5,936 bases of DNA from Nocardioides sp. (lineage in GTDB: Bacteria > Actinomycetota > Actinomycetes > Propionibacteriales > Nocardioidaceae): positions 1-5,936 of the forward strand of contig JAJPEO010000397.1 of assembly GCA_021166815.1 (NCBI GenBank). Reading direction: 5' to 3'. Shown one piece after another: positions 1-5,936 of the stretch. Numbering within the stretch: the stretch's first letter is position 1; each line of letters opens with the position of its first letter. Made by a program: the position numbers and the translations under genes. The notes under the pieces were generated by a model. That model was not told the DNA's origin, made no database searches, and saw nothing but the letters and a program-made list of their open reading frames with translations.

Positions 1-1
1 A

Positions 2-532
2 CTGCTGCACGAGGGACCCATGCACGGCTACGAGCTGCGCAAGCGCCTCAACCTCATGCTGGGGTGGGGTCGCGTGCTGTCGTACGGGTCGTTGTACCCG
101 GCGCTGAAGAAGATGCTCCGTGGTGGCCTGATCGCCGAGGCCGCGTCCACGGAGCTGACCGCGACCCGGCGCCCCCGGATCGTCTACGAGGTCACCGAGG
201 CCGGTGACCTCGAGTTCCAACGGCTGATGTCCGAGGTGGGTCCGACCGCCTGGGAGGACGACAACTTCGACATCCGCTTCGCGTTCTTCGGCCGCACCGA
301 CATGGAGATCCGCCTGCGGGTCCTCGAGGGACGTCGGTCCCGGCTGCAGGAGCGCCTCGATCGAGTACAGGCCGAGCTCAATCGCACGCAGGCCGAGGTC
401 AACCGCTACGCCGCTGAGCTCCAGCGGCACGGCGTTGAGTCGGTCGAGCGCGAGGTCAGGTGGCTCTCCGAGCTCATCCAGGCCGAGCGCGGCCAACAGG
501 GTGAGGGCCGTCCCGGCATCCGGGGCACCTGA
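2..532 (+). CDS. PadR-family transcriptional regulator, 5' end outside window
   Basis: This is a winged-helix DNA-binding regulator of the PadR family, with 176 residues visible. The frame is open from the window edge. The first codons read [16 protein letters not shown], the usual first helix of PadR proteins, which normally follows about 10-15 residues of N-terminus. The ATG at 20 is therefore internal and the true start lies upstream. The recognition helix and wing follow ([18 protein letters not shown], then [10 protein letters not shown] around residues 60-70). The C-terminal half (about residues 95-160) is rich in Arg, Glu, Leu and Gln in heptad-like spacing and should form the dimerising coiled coil. 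The gene ends 38 nt before ino1 on the same strand with no terminator between them, so the two are probably co-transcribed. From memory, PadR-like genes also sit next to ino1 in mycobacteria and Streptomyces. Control of ino1 by this protein is inference, and its ligand is unknown. Confidence 0.9.
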   Translation: MLHEGPMHGYELRKRLNLMLGWGRVLSYGSLYPALKKMLRGGLIAEAASTELTATRRPRIVYEVTEAGDLEFQRLMSEVGPTAWEDDNFDIRFAFFGRTDMEIRLRVLEGRRSRLQERLDRVQAELNRTQAEVNRYAAELQRHGVESVEREVRWLSELIQAERGQQGEGRPGIRGT

Positions 533-559
533 CCCGCACGACCACCGTCACACAGAAAG

Positions 560-565
560 AAGGAG
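560..565 (+). promoter_or_regulatory. Ribosome binding site of ino1
   Basis: AAGGAG lies 5 nt before the ATG at 571 and matches the anti-Shine-Dalgarno very well. It fixes the ino1 start. It also contrasts with the DUF6049 and CCA genes in this window, which have no such motif. Confidence 0.9.
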
Positions 566-570
566 AACCG

Positions 571-1656
571 ATGGGTTCCGTACGCGTCGCCATCGCGGGA
601 GTGGGCAACTGCGCCACGTCCCTGATCCAGGGCGTGGAGTACTACAAGGACGCCGACCCGGCCGGAACCGTTCCCGGTCTCATGCACGTCGTCTTCGGTG
701 ACTACCACGTCAAGGACGTCGAGTTCGTCGCTGCGTTCGACGTCGACGACAAGAAGGTCGGCAAGGACCTCTCCGAGGCCATCAACGCCTCGGAGAACAA
801 CACGATCAAGATCTGCGACGTCCCCACGCTGGGCGTCGAGGTGCAGCGTGGCCCGACGCTCGACGGCCTGGGCAAGTACTACCGGATGACCATCGAGGAG
901 TCCGCGGCCGAGCCGGTCGACGTGGTGCAGGTCCTCAAGGACAACCAGGTCGACGTCCTCGTCTCCTACCTGCCCGTCGGGTCGGAGGAGGCTGACAAGT
1001 TCTACGCGCAGTGCGCAATCGACGCGGGCGTGGCCTTCGTCAACGCCCTGCCGGTCTTCATCGCCTCCGACCCCGAGTGGGCTGCGAAGTTCGAGGCCGC
1101 TGGTGTCCCGATCATCGGTGACGACATCAAGTCGCAGGTGGGCGCCACGATCACCCACCGCGTGATGGCCAAGCTGTTCGAGGACCGCGGCGTGGTGCTC
1201 GACCGCACCTACCAGCTCAACGTCGGCGGCAACATGGACTTCAAGAACATGCTCGAGCGCGAGCGCCTGGAGTCCAAGAAGATCTCGAAGACGCAGGCCG
1301 TCACGTCCAACCTCGAGGGCCCCCTGGCCGGTGTCGGCGCCGACGACCGCAACGTCCACATCGGCCCGTCCGACTACGTCGCGTGGCTCGACGACCGCAA
1401 GTGGGCCTACGTCCGCCTCGAGGGCCGCGCCTTCGGCGACGTGCCGCTCAACCTCGAGTACAAGCTCGAGGTCTGGGACTCCCCCAACTCCGCGGGCATC
1501 ATCATCGACGCCGTGCGCGCCGCGAAGATCGCCAAGGACCGTGGCGTCGGTGGCCCGATCCTGCCGGCCGCGGCGTACCTCATGAAGTCGCCGCCCGTGC
1601 AGATGCCCGACGACGCCGGTCGTGCCGCGCTCGAGGAGTTCATCAGGGGCGAGTGA
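571..1656 (+). CDS. ino1: Inositol-3-phosphate synthase (MIPS)
   Basis: This cytoplasmic NAD-dependent enzyme converts glucose 6-phosphate to 1L-myo-inositol 1-phosphate, the entry step to inositol for phosphatidylinositol, its mannosides and mycothiol in actinobacteria. It has 361 residues, the length of the short actinobacterial form (mycobacterial Ino1 is about 367). Visible landmarks are the Rossmann glycine motif GVGNCATS (10-17), the acidic second-strand end FDVDDKKVG (56-64), SYLPVGSEE (132-140) and [11 protein letters not shown] (183-193). Further on are GGNMDFKNM (219-227), the lysine-rich SKKISKT (235-241), which I believe matches the catalytic-lysine segment of yeast MIPS, and [15 protein letters not shown] (295-309). 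No key segment is missing. The start is set by the AAGGAG site. It lies just downstream of a PadR regulator gene and is followed by a strong hairpin, so the pair looks like a self-contained unit. Confidence 0.97.
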   Translation: MGSVRVAIAGVGNCATSLIQGVEYYKDADPAGTVPGLMHVVFGDYHVKDVEFVAAFDVDDKKVGKDLSEAINASENNTIKICDVPTLGVEVQRGPTLDGLGKYYRMTIEESAAEPVDVVQVLKDNQVDVLVSYLPVGSEEADKFYAQCAIDAGVAFVNALPVFIASDPEWAAKFEAAGVPIIGDDIKSQVGATITHRVMAKLFEDRGVVLDRTYQLNVGGNMDFKNMLERERLESKKISKTQAVTSNLEGPLAGVGADDRNVHIGPSDYVAWLDDRKWAYVRLEGRAFGDVPLNLEYKLEVWDSPNSAGIIIDAVRAAKIAKDRGVGGPILPAAAYLMKSPPVQMPDDAGRAALEEFIRGE

Positions 1657-1665
1657 CCCCCCGCG

Positions 1666-1714
1666 GGACGACGGCCGCCGCGCACCCCTCCCCCGGAGCC
1701 GGCGGCCGTCGTCC
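1666..1714. terminator. Stem-loop terminator after ino1
   Basis: A perfect 15-bp inverted repeat has arms at 1666-1680 and 1700-1714, all strong pairs dominated by GC, and a 19-nt C-rich loop. It begins 10 nt after the ino1 stop. No T tract follows, which is common for terminators in high-GC actinobacteria. Because the repeat is symmetric it could also stop transcripts arriving from the minus-strand genes that end at 1886. The terminator role is inferred from structure and position. Confidence 0.8.
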
Positions 1715-1885
1715 TCGACGCGAGCCCTCCCACAGCCTCGCTACGAGAACGCTAGTGGGAAGTTACCTACGAGTACCAGAGATGTGAGCAGGGACTGCCG
1801 ATTCTGGTCCGTACCGTGGGGATGTTTGTTCACGAGAGACAATTGGCCCTCGATCTCTGTTGCCTGTGACACAACCCGACCCGCC
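1715..1885. other. Convergent intergenic spacer, no gene recognised
   Basis: This 171-bp stretch lies between the 3' ends of ino1 and the SRPBCC gene and is clearly richer in A and T than its neighbours. The frames open through it look like shadows of the adjacent genes. It holds two copies of CTACGAG (1741-1747 and 1767-1773, 26 bp apart), a CAATTG palindrome, and a short dyad across the SRPBCC stop (CGCC/GGCG around 1883-1893). I recognise no tRNA, riboswitch or promoter with confidence. Confidence 0.55.
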
Positions 1886-2353
1886 TCAGGCGCTCTCGGC
1901 CTCGGTCCTGATGCGGCGCAGCGTCTGCTGCATGCCCTCGCGCAGCTCGGCCTGGAACGGGGCCTGCCCACCGAGGACGCGCCTGGTCAGGGTGCGGCTG
2001 ATGCCGGACACGCCGTCCGGCGCCTCCCGGCGCTGCGTGATCCGGGTGCCGCCGGACTCGGTGTCCTCGAGCAGGAACGACCAGATCGTGAAGTTGTCCT
2101 TGATCCGGAAGGCGATCTCGTGGTGCGGCTCGAAGCGCACCACCTTGCTGCGCGTGGGCCACACCAGCAGGCCGCGGCGGTTGATGTTGAACGTCCGCGT
2201 CCCGAGCTGGACCGGGCGCTCGCGCACGATGGTCTTCCAGACCTGCGGGCTCCAGCGCGACATGTTGGCGAGGTCCGACACCAGGGCCCACACCCGCACC
2301 CGGGGGGCAGTGGTCTCGATGGTCTCTTCGATCAGGGGGAGGACGTCGTTCAT
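1886..2353 (-). CDS. SRPBCC-family (START/polyketide cyclase-like) protein
   Basis: This 155-residue soluble protein has the look of the SRPBCC helix-grip fold. It opens with MNDVLPLIEETIETTAP, then VWALVSDLANMSRWSPQV (about residues 21-38), the typical first helix and tryptophan turn of this superfamily. Alternating beta-strand segments follow, including KVVRFEPHHEIAFRI and FTIWSFLLED, then RITQRRE and a long C-terminal helix with EGMQQTLRRI. Such proteins bind hydrophobic ligands in a cavity, but the ligand or any catalytic activity here cannot be read from sequence. I see no signal peptide or membrane segment. The chosen ATG lies 32 nt after the CCA-gene stop and lacks a Shine-Dalgarno. 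The alternative ATG at 2389 overlaps that stop (ATGA) and adds 12 residues. Either way the gene is probably expressed from the CCA-gene promoter by coupling. Confidence 0.85.
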   Translation of the reverse strand: MNDVLPLIEETIETTAPRVRVWALVSDLANMSRWSPQVWKTIVRERPVQLGTRTFNINRRGLLVWPTRSKVVRFEPHHEIAFRIKDNFTIWSFLLEDTESGGTRITQRREAPDGVSGISRTLTRRVLGGQAPFQAELREGMQQTLRRIRTEAESA

Positions 2354-2385
2354 GCGGAGCACCGTAACGGCCGGGTCCTGCCGCC

Positions 2386-2389
2386 TCAT
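2386..2389 (-). promoter_or_regulatory. ATGA stop/start overlap, possible translational coupling
   Basis: Read on the minus strand, the TGA stop of the CCA gene shares bases with an ATG in the frame of the SRPBCC gene. Such four-base overlaps often allow terminating ribosomes to restart. Neither this ATG nor the one at 2353 has a proper Shine-Dalgarno, which favours coupling. Which of the two is the real start remains open. Confidence 0.5.
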
Positions 2390-3849
2390 CCCTGACGGGT
2401 CGCCCACCACTCCCGCAGCCGTGCCGCGGCCTCCTCGGGCGACATCGGTCCCTCGTCCATGCGCAGCTCGAGCAGCCACTTGTACGCCACGCCCACGTCG
2501 CGGCCGGGTGGGATCCCCAGGACCTGCTGGATCTGGTTGCCGTCGAGGTCGGGGCGGATCGAGGCCAGCTCCTCCTCGGCGGAGAGCCGCTCGATGCGCT
2601 CCTCGAGGCTGTCGTACGCGCGGCGCAGCCGGTCGGCCTTGCGCTGGTTGCGGGTGGTGCAGTCGGCACGGGTGAGGATGTGCAGCCGCTCGAGCTGGTC
2701 GCCGGCGTCGCGCACGTAGCGGCGTACGGCGCTGTCGGTCCACTCGCCGCCGCTGTAGCCGTGGAAGCGCAGGTGCAGCTCGACCAGCTTGGTGACGGCG
2801 TCGGTCTCGGCGTTGGAGAAGCGCAGCGCACGCATCCGCTTGCGGGTGATCTTGGCGCCGACGACGTCGTGGTGGTGGAACGTCACCACGCCGCCGTTCT
2901 CGAACCGGCGCGTCCTCGGCTTGCCCACGTCGTGCATGAGGGCGGCGAAGCGGGACACGAAGTCGGGGCCGCCCCCCGTGATCGGGGCCAGGCGCGACTC
3001 CAGGTTGATGGACTGCTCGAGCACGGTGAGGGTGTGCTCGTAGACGTCCTTGTGGCGGTGGTGCTCGTCGAGCTCGAGGGCCAGCGCCGGCAGCTCGGGC
3101 AGGACGTACGCCGCCAGCCCGGTCTCGACCAGCAGGGTGAGGCCGCGCCGCGGCTCGGGCGCGCAGACCAGCTTGACCAGCTCGTCGCGCACCCGCTCGG
3201 CGGAGATGATCTCGATGCGCCCGGCCATCTCGGTCATCGCCGCGACGACCTCGGGGGCCACGTCGAAGCCGAGCTGGGCGGCGAAGCGCGCTGCGCGCAT
3301 CATGCGCAGCGGGTCGTCGGAGAAGGAGTCCTCCGGTCGGCCGGGGGTGCGCAGAGTGCGGGTGGCGAGGTCGACCACGCCGCCGTGCAGGTCCTCGAAC
3401 TGACGGCCGGGGACCCGGACCGCCATCGCGTTGACCGTGAAGTCGCGTCGGCCCAGGTCACCGGCGAGGGAGTCGCCGTAGGAGACCTCGGGCTTGCGGG
3501 AGTGGGGGTCGTACTCCTCCGAGCGGTAAGTCGTGATCTCGATGGTCCACGGGCCCTTGCGGCAGCCGATGGTGCCGAAGTCGCGCCCCATGTCCCAGAT
3601 CGCGTCGGCCCACCCCTTGAGCAGCCGCTCGGTGTCGTCGGGCCGGGCGGAGGTCGTCAGGTCGAGGTCGTTCTGGAGCCGGCCGAGCATCGCGTCGCGG
3701 ACCGGGCCGCCGACCAGCGCGAGCTCGTGCCCGGCGGCGGCGAAACGCTCCCCGAGCTCGTCGATGACCGGGCCGATGCGGTCGAGCTCGGCGATCACCC
3801 GTCGCTGCACCTCGACGACGGTGAGGGGAGGCGGAGTGGCGTCGGACAC
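2386..3849 (-). CDS. pcnA: CCA tRNA nucleotidyltransferase (CCA-adding enzyme)
   Basis: This enzyme adds or repairs the 3' CCA of tRNAs from CTP and ATP without a nucleic-acid template, in the cytoplasm. From the GTG at 3849 it has 487 residues, normal for the actinobacterial class II enzyme. The nucleotidyltransferase head shows LVGGPVRDAMLGR (45-57) and the metal-binding D61-L-D63. RRDFTVNAMA (134-143) and DDPLRMMRAARFA (178-190) match the neck motifs. An HD domain follows, with YEHTL (H272) and LMHDVGKP (H306, D307), then a helical tRNA-binding tail. The track-longest start is a GTG at 3879, which would add 10 residues. I prefer 3849 because a minus-strand TAGAGT at 3863-3858 lies 8 nt before it, fitting a leaderless or near-leaderless transcript. 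The gene is divergent from the DUF6049 gene, as pcnA (Rv3907c) is from its neighbours in mycobacteria. Confidence 0.95.
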   Translation of the reverse strand: MSDATPPPLTVVEVQRRVIAELDRIGPVIDELGERFAAAGHELALVGGPVRDAMLGRLQNDLDLTTSARPDDTERLLKGWADAIWDMGRDFGTIGCRKGPWTIEITTYRSEEYDPHSRKPEVSYGDSLAGDLGRRDFTVNAMAVRVPGRQFEDLHGGVVDLATRTLRTPGRPEDSFSDDPLRMMRAARFAAQLGFDVAPEVVAAMTEMAGRIEIISAERVRDELVKLVCAPEPRRGLTLLVETGLAAYVLPELPALALELDEHHRHKDVYEHTLTVLEQSINLESRLAPITGGGPDFVSRFAALMHDVGKPRTRRFENGGVVTFHHHDVVGAKITRKRMRALRFSNAETDAVTKLVELHLRFHGYSGGEWTDSAVRRYVRDAGDQLERLHILTRADCTTRNQRKADRLRRAYDSLEERIERLSAEEELASIRPDLDGNQIQQVLGIPPGRDVGVAYKWLLELRMDEGPMSPEEAAARLREWWATRQG

Positions 3850-3857
3850 GGCAGGTG

Positions 3858-3863
3858 ACTCTA
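3858..3863 (-). promoter_or_regulatory. -10 element (TAGAGT) for the CCA-adding enzyme gene
   Basis: On the minus strand TAGAGT fits the actinobacterial -10 pattern TANNNT and lies 8 nt before the GTG at 3849. No convincing -35 is seen. Position and match support it; no transcription start data are available. Confidence 0.5.
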
Positions 3864-3890
3864 TCTGCCGACCACCCACCGGCCAGCAAC

Positions 3891-3896
3891 TAGAGT
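3891..3896 (+). promoter_or_regulatory. -10 element (TAGAGT) for the DUF6049 gene, leaderless
   Basis: TAGAGT ends exactly 6 nt before the GTG at 3903, so transcription should begin at or next to the start codon and give a leaderless mRNA. No Shine-Dalgarno precedes this GTG, which agrees. No clear -35 is visible. Confidence 0.6.
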
Positions 3897-3902
3897 CGCC
3901 CC

Positions 3903-5936
3903 GTGCCCCACCCGACGTCGTTGCGTGCCGTTGCGGCGTACGCCGTGACGTTGCTGCTGACCGCGCTGGTGGCGGTGGTGCCCCTGGTGTGGAGCACTCC
4001 GGCCGGCGCGGCGCAGGCGGAGGAGCAGGAACCGCTGCGGGTGCACCTCGACGCGATCTCGGCGACGGTGCCGCGCCGGGGCGCGGTGCGCATCGCCGGC
4101 ACGGTGACCAACACCTCCGCCAGCGAGTTCACCCGCATCAACCTGCATGCCTTCCGCTCCGAGTCGCCCATCAGCGACCCGGCGGCGCTGTCGGCGTCGG
4201 CCGCCATCGCGCCGGAGGAGTACGTCGGCCCGCGCATCACCACTCCCGGCACCTTCCCCACCGTCGAGGTGCTCGCGCCCGGTGCCAGCGCGCGCTTCTC
4301 GATGGCGGTCCCCGTCGACCTGCTCGGCCTCACCGAGCCCGGCGTCTACTGGATCGGCGTCCACGCGTTCGGCGACGGCGAGCTGCCGCGTGACGACTTC
4401 GCCGACGGCCGGGCTCGCACGTTCATCCCCGTCATGCCGCCCGGTCGCCAGCGCCTGGAGGCGGCGATCGTGCTGCCGCTGCGCCAGGTGGTCTGGTACG
4501 ACGACGACGGCTCGCTCGCCGCCACCGACCAGTGGCAGCGGCTGCTGGGCGACGGCGGCCGGCTCGAGCACCTCCTCGACATCGCCGAGCAGCAGCCCGC
4601 CACCGCGTTCACGTGGCTTGTTGACCCCGCCGTGCTCGACGCCGTCTCGCGCCTCGCCGCCGGCAACCCGGCGCGCTCCCTCGATCCCGACCCGACGGTC
4701 CCCGGCCAGGAGCCGGCCACGCCGTCCCCCGCTCCCGGCGACGAGTCGCCGAGCCCGACCGCCGAGCCGGACGAGGGGTCCCCGGTGGGCGACGGCATGC
4801 TGGCCAAGGCCGCGGCCGACTGGCTCAAGCGCTTCGTGGCCACCACGGCCGGTCGTGACGTGCTGGCCCTGCCGTACGGCGACCTCGACGTCTCGGCCGC
4901 CGCCCGGCACGACCCCGACCGGCTCGTGCAGGCCCGGTCCCGGTCCGACGCGGTGCTGGCCGAGCACGGGATCACCGCCCGGGCGGCCTTCGCGCCCGAG
5001 GACGACGCCGTGAGTGCCGAGGCGCTCCTCGCCTCACCCACCGACACGATCGTGCTCGTCGGTGACCAGGCCTTCGCCGCTCCGCCGAGCGCCCCCGACT
5101 CGGTCGTGCGGATCGCGGACCGCAACGTCGTCGTCGCGAGCGCGGGGGCCCAGATGGGCGGCCCGGCGCCCACGCCGCCACACGATCCGCTCGCGATCCG
5201 CCAGCGCCTGGTCAGCGAGGCGGCCCTGCGCGCCCTGGCCGATTCACGGACACCCATCGTGCTGACGCTGCCCTCCCGCTGGCAGCCCGAGGAGGCCGAC
5301 GCGCTGTTCAGCGCCTTCGACGAGCCCTGGCTCTCGTCGGTGTCGGTCGCGGACCTCGCTGCGCGTCCCGCCCTGCCGCTGCCCGACTCGTCCCTGGCCT
5401 ACCCCGCGCTGCACCAGCGCGCGGAGCTCCCCGCGACCAGCTTCGCCGCCGCGACCCGTCTCGACCAGGCCGCCTCGCTCATGGAGGACGTGCTGACCCT
5501 CGAGACCACCGTGGAGTCCCAGGTGCGCGACGAGGCCCTGGTGACCCTCTCGCAGCAGCACCGGGGGCGCGCGGCCGCCGCAGTCGGAGCCGCCCATGCC
5601 GCCCGCCGCTCGCTCACCGACCAGCTCGCCTCCATCGACGTCGAGACGCCGCCCGCCGTGATCCTGTCCAGCGACAGCGGTCCGCTCGGCGCCTCGGTCA
5701 TCAACGGGCTCGACCAGCCGGTCTCCGTCGTGGTCGAGGTGGTCGGCGACGAGGACATCGAGGTCAGCGGCTCCGGCGTGCGCGAGCTCGCCGCCCGCGC
5801 CCGCGCCAGCGTCCGCTTCGAGGCCGTCGCCCGCCGGGCACCGCGAGCGGCGCCGATGAGTGACGCCGGCATCCTGAGGTCCTCCGCCGTCATGGCGGCG
5901 GGGACGATCGTGTCCCGGCTCTCGGGCTTCGTGCGC
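3903..5936 (+). CDS. DUF6049-family secreted envelope protein, truncated and fused in frame to MurJ
   Basis: The start is a leaderless GTG. Residues 1-39 form a signal peptide or membrane anchor (hydrophobic run about 10-30, then STPAGAAQA), so the body acts outside the membrane. A beta-rich domain follows (about 44-165, from PLRVHLDAIS to VYWIGVHAFG). Next is an alpha/beta region (FTWLVDPAVLDAV near 236-248) interrupted by a Pro/Ser/Glu linker (261-298). A second alpha/beta region and a final beta segment (586-645) complete it. The DUF6049 part is 651 residues long; the mycobacterial homologue Rv3909 is about 800. The family normally ends in a transmembrane helix and basic tail before murJ. 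Here the last beta domain is cut after VRFEAVARR (637-645), no membrane helix follows, and the frame runs straight into MurJ's Met (residue 652) with no stop. The molecular function is unknown; conserved linkage to murJ suggests an envelope role. Confidence 0.85.
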   Translation, partial: MPHPTSLRAVAAYAVTLLLTALVAVVPLVWSTPAGAAQAEEQEPLRVHLDAISATVPRRGAVRIAGTVTNTSASEFTRINLHAFRSESPISDPAALSASAAIAPEEYVGPRITTPGTFPTVEVLAPGASARFSMAVPVDLLGLTEPGVYWIGVHAFGDGELPRDDFADGRARTFIPVMPPGRQRLEAAIVLPLRQVVWYDDDGSLAATDQWQRLLGDGGRLEHLLDIAEQQPATAFTWLVDPAVLDAVSRLAAGNPARSLDPDPTVPGQEPATPSPAPGDESPSPTAEPDEGSPVGDGMLAKAAADWLKRFVATTAGRDVLALPYGDLDVSAAARHDPDRLVQARSRSDAVLAEHGITARAAFAPEDDAVSAEALLASPTDTIVLVGDQAFAAPPSAPDSVVRIADRNVVVASAGAQMGGPAPTPPHDPLAIRQRLVSEAALRALADSRTPIVLTLPSRWQPEEADALFSAFDEPWLSSVSVADLAARPALPLPDSSLAYPALHQRAELPATSFAAATRLDQAASLMEDVLTLETTVESQVRDEALVTLSQQHRGRAAAAVGAAHAARRSLTDQLASIDVETPPAVILSSDSGPLGASVINGLDQPVSVVVEVVGDEDIEVSGSGVRELAARARASVRFEAVARRAPRAAPMSDAGILRSSAVMAAGTIVSRLSGFVR
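4680..4796 (+). other. Region encoding a Pro/Ser/Thr/Glu-rich linker
   Basis: Residues about 261-298 of the DUF6049 protein are low complexity, dominated by Pro, Ser, Thr, Ala and acidic residues, with short repeats such as PSPAP and SPSPT. The linker sits inside the alpha/beta region, between ARSLD and the helix AADWLKRF, and is probably a flexible surface insertion. Confidence 0.75.
5833..5859 (+). pseudogene. Possible remnant of the original DUF6049 C-terminus (+1 frame)
   Basis: In the frame one base ahead of the DUF6049 reading frame, these bases encode AGHRERRR followed by TGA. The TGA overlaps the murJ ATG as ATGA. An Arg-rich tail ending at such an overlap is what I would expect after the missing transmembrane helix. 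The piece is short and GC-rich DNA gives Arg codons by chance, so this is a suggestive reading only. Confidence 0.4.
5856..5936 (+). CDS. murJ: Lipid II flippase MurJ (MviN), N-terminal 27 residues only
   Basis: From the ATG at 5856 the sequence reads MSDAGILRSSAVMAAGTIV, then SRLSGFVR, and runs off the window. The LRSSAVMAAGT..SR.(S/T)GFVR pattern is the characteristic start of actinobacterial MurJ and covers its first transmembrane helix. MurJ is a polytopic membrane protein of the MOP superfamily that flips lipid II across the membrane for peptidoglycan synthesis. No good Shine-Dalgarno precedes the ATG, so translation would normally depend on coupling to the upstream gene. The upstream reading frame is the same as murJ's and has no stop, so the ribosome would read through. 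The expected order (DUF6049, then murJ) matches Rv3909-Rv3910. Confidence 0.85.
   Translation, partial: MSDAGILRSSAVMAAGTIVSRLSGFVR

Larger units (their letters stand above)
3857..3897. repeat. Inverted repeat spanning the divergent promoter region
   Basis: GACTCTA at 3857-3863 and TAGAGTC at 3891-3897 are exact 7-bp inverted copies separated by 27 bp. Each arm contains the TAGAGT -10 candidate for the gene it faces. The symmetry may simply reflect two similar promoters, or a shared regulator or sigma preference. The sequence alone does not separate these. Confidence 0.6.

Noticed and set aside
20..22. ATG at 20 as the PadR start
   Set aside because: The frame is open upstream, and the residues before it (LLHEGP) are the normal part of the first PadR helix, so this Met is internal.
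406..1359. Long minus-strand open frame (317 codons) antisense to ino1
   Set aside because: It lies opposite a fully recognisable MIPS gene, its protein is low-complexity Val/Asp/Gly/Arg-rich, and it is explained by GC-rich third codon positions.
1826..1834. TTGTTCACG as a DnaA box
   Set aside because: It is a single site with two mismatches to the consensus and no cluster around it, so it gives no support for an origin in this window.
2680..3858. Long plus-strand open frame (392 codons) opposite the CCA gene
   Set aside because: It mirrors the codons of a well-supported CCA-adding enzyme and shows no recognisable domain.
3850..3879. GTG at 3879 as the CCA-gene start
   Set aside because: It has no Shine-Dalgarno, and the extra 10 residues overlap the better-supported -10 element at 3858-3863.
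3861..4967. Minus-strand open frame (368 codons) opposite the DUF6049 gene
   Set aside because: Its Gly/Arg/His-rich composition and antisense position match a codon-bias shadow. The plus-strand frame has a signal peptide and family features.

Overview
The window looks like chromosomal DNA of a high-GC actinobacterium. Codon third positions are almost all G or C, GTG starts occur, and the closest match I recall in gene set and order is Nocardioides-like Propionibacteriales. That genus call is inference from protein style, not a search. The order PadR regulator, ino1, then pcnA divergent from a DUF6049 gene and murJ resembles the mycobacterial Rv3907c-Rv3910 and Streptomyces SCO389x neighbourhoods. 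Those lie close to oriC, so this is probably an origin-proximal housekeeping segment.

Layout. Positions 1-532 (+) hold the 3' part of a PadR-family regulator. After 38 nt comes ino1, inositol-3-phosphate synthase (571-1656, +), with a strong Shine-Dalgarno and followed by a perfect 15-bp stem-loop (1666-1714). A 171-bp, visibly less GC-rich spacer (1715-1885) separates it from two convergent minus-strand genes. These are an SRPBCC (START-like) protein (1886-2353) and the CCA-adding enzyme (2386-3849), joined by an ATGA stop/start junction. A 53-bp divergent intergenic region carries mirror-image TAGAGT -10 elements, one per direction. On the plus strand a GTG start at 3903 opens a secreted or anchored DUF6049 protein that reads without a stop into the first 27 codons of murJ (ATG at 5856), where the window ends.

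Functionally the genes are separate modules. Inositol phosphate synthesis feeds phosphatidylinositol and mycothiol, with a likely local regulator. CCA end addition serves tRNA maturation. The DUF6049/MurJ pair belongs to the cell envelope, MurJ being the lipid II flippase.

The main oddity is at the right edge. The DUF6049 protein lacks the C-terminal membrane segment I expect for the family and is fused in frame to MurJ. A plausible original tail (a basic octapeptide ending in a TGA that overlaps murJ's ATG) survives in the +1 frame. This looks like a deletion, either a real one or an assembly artefact. I see no mobile element, CRISPR array, tRNA or rRNA, and no clearly new multi-gene system.
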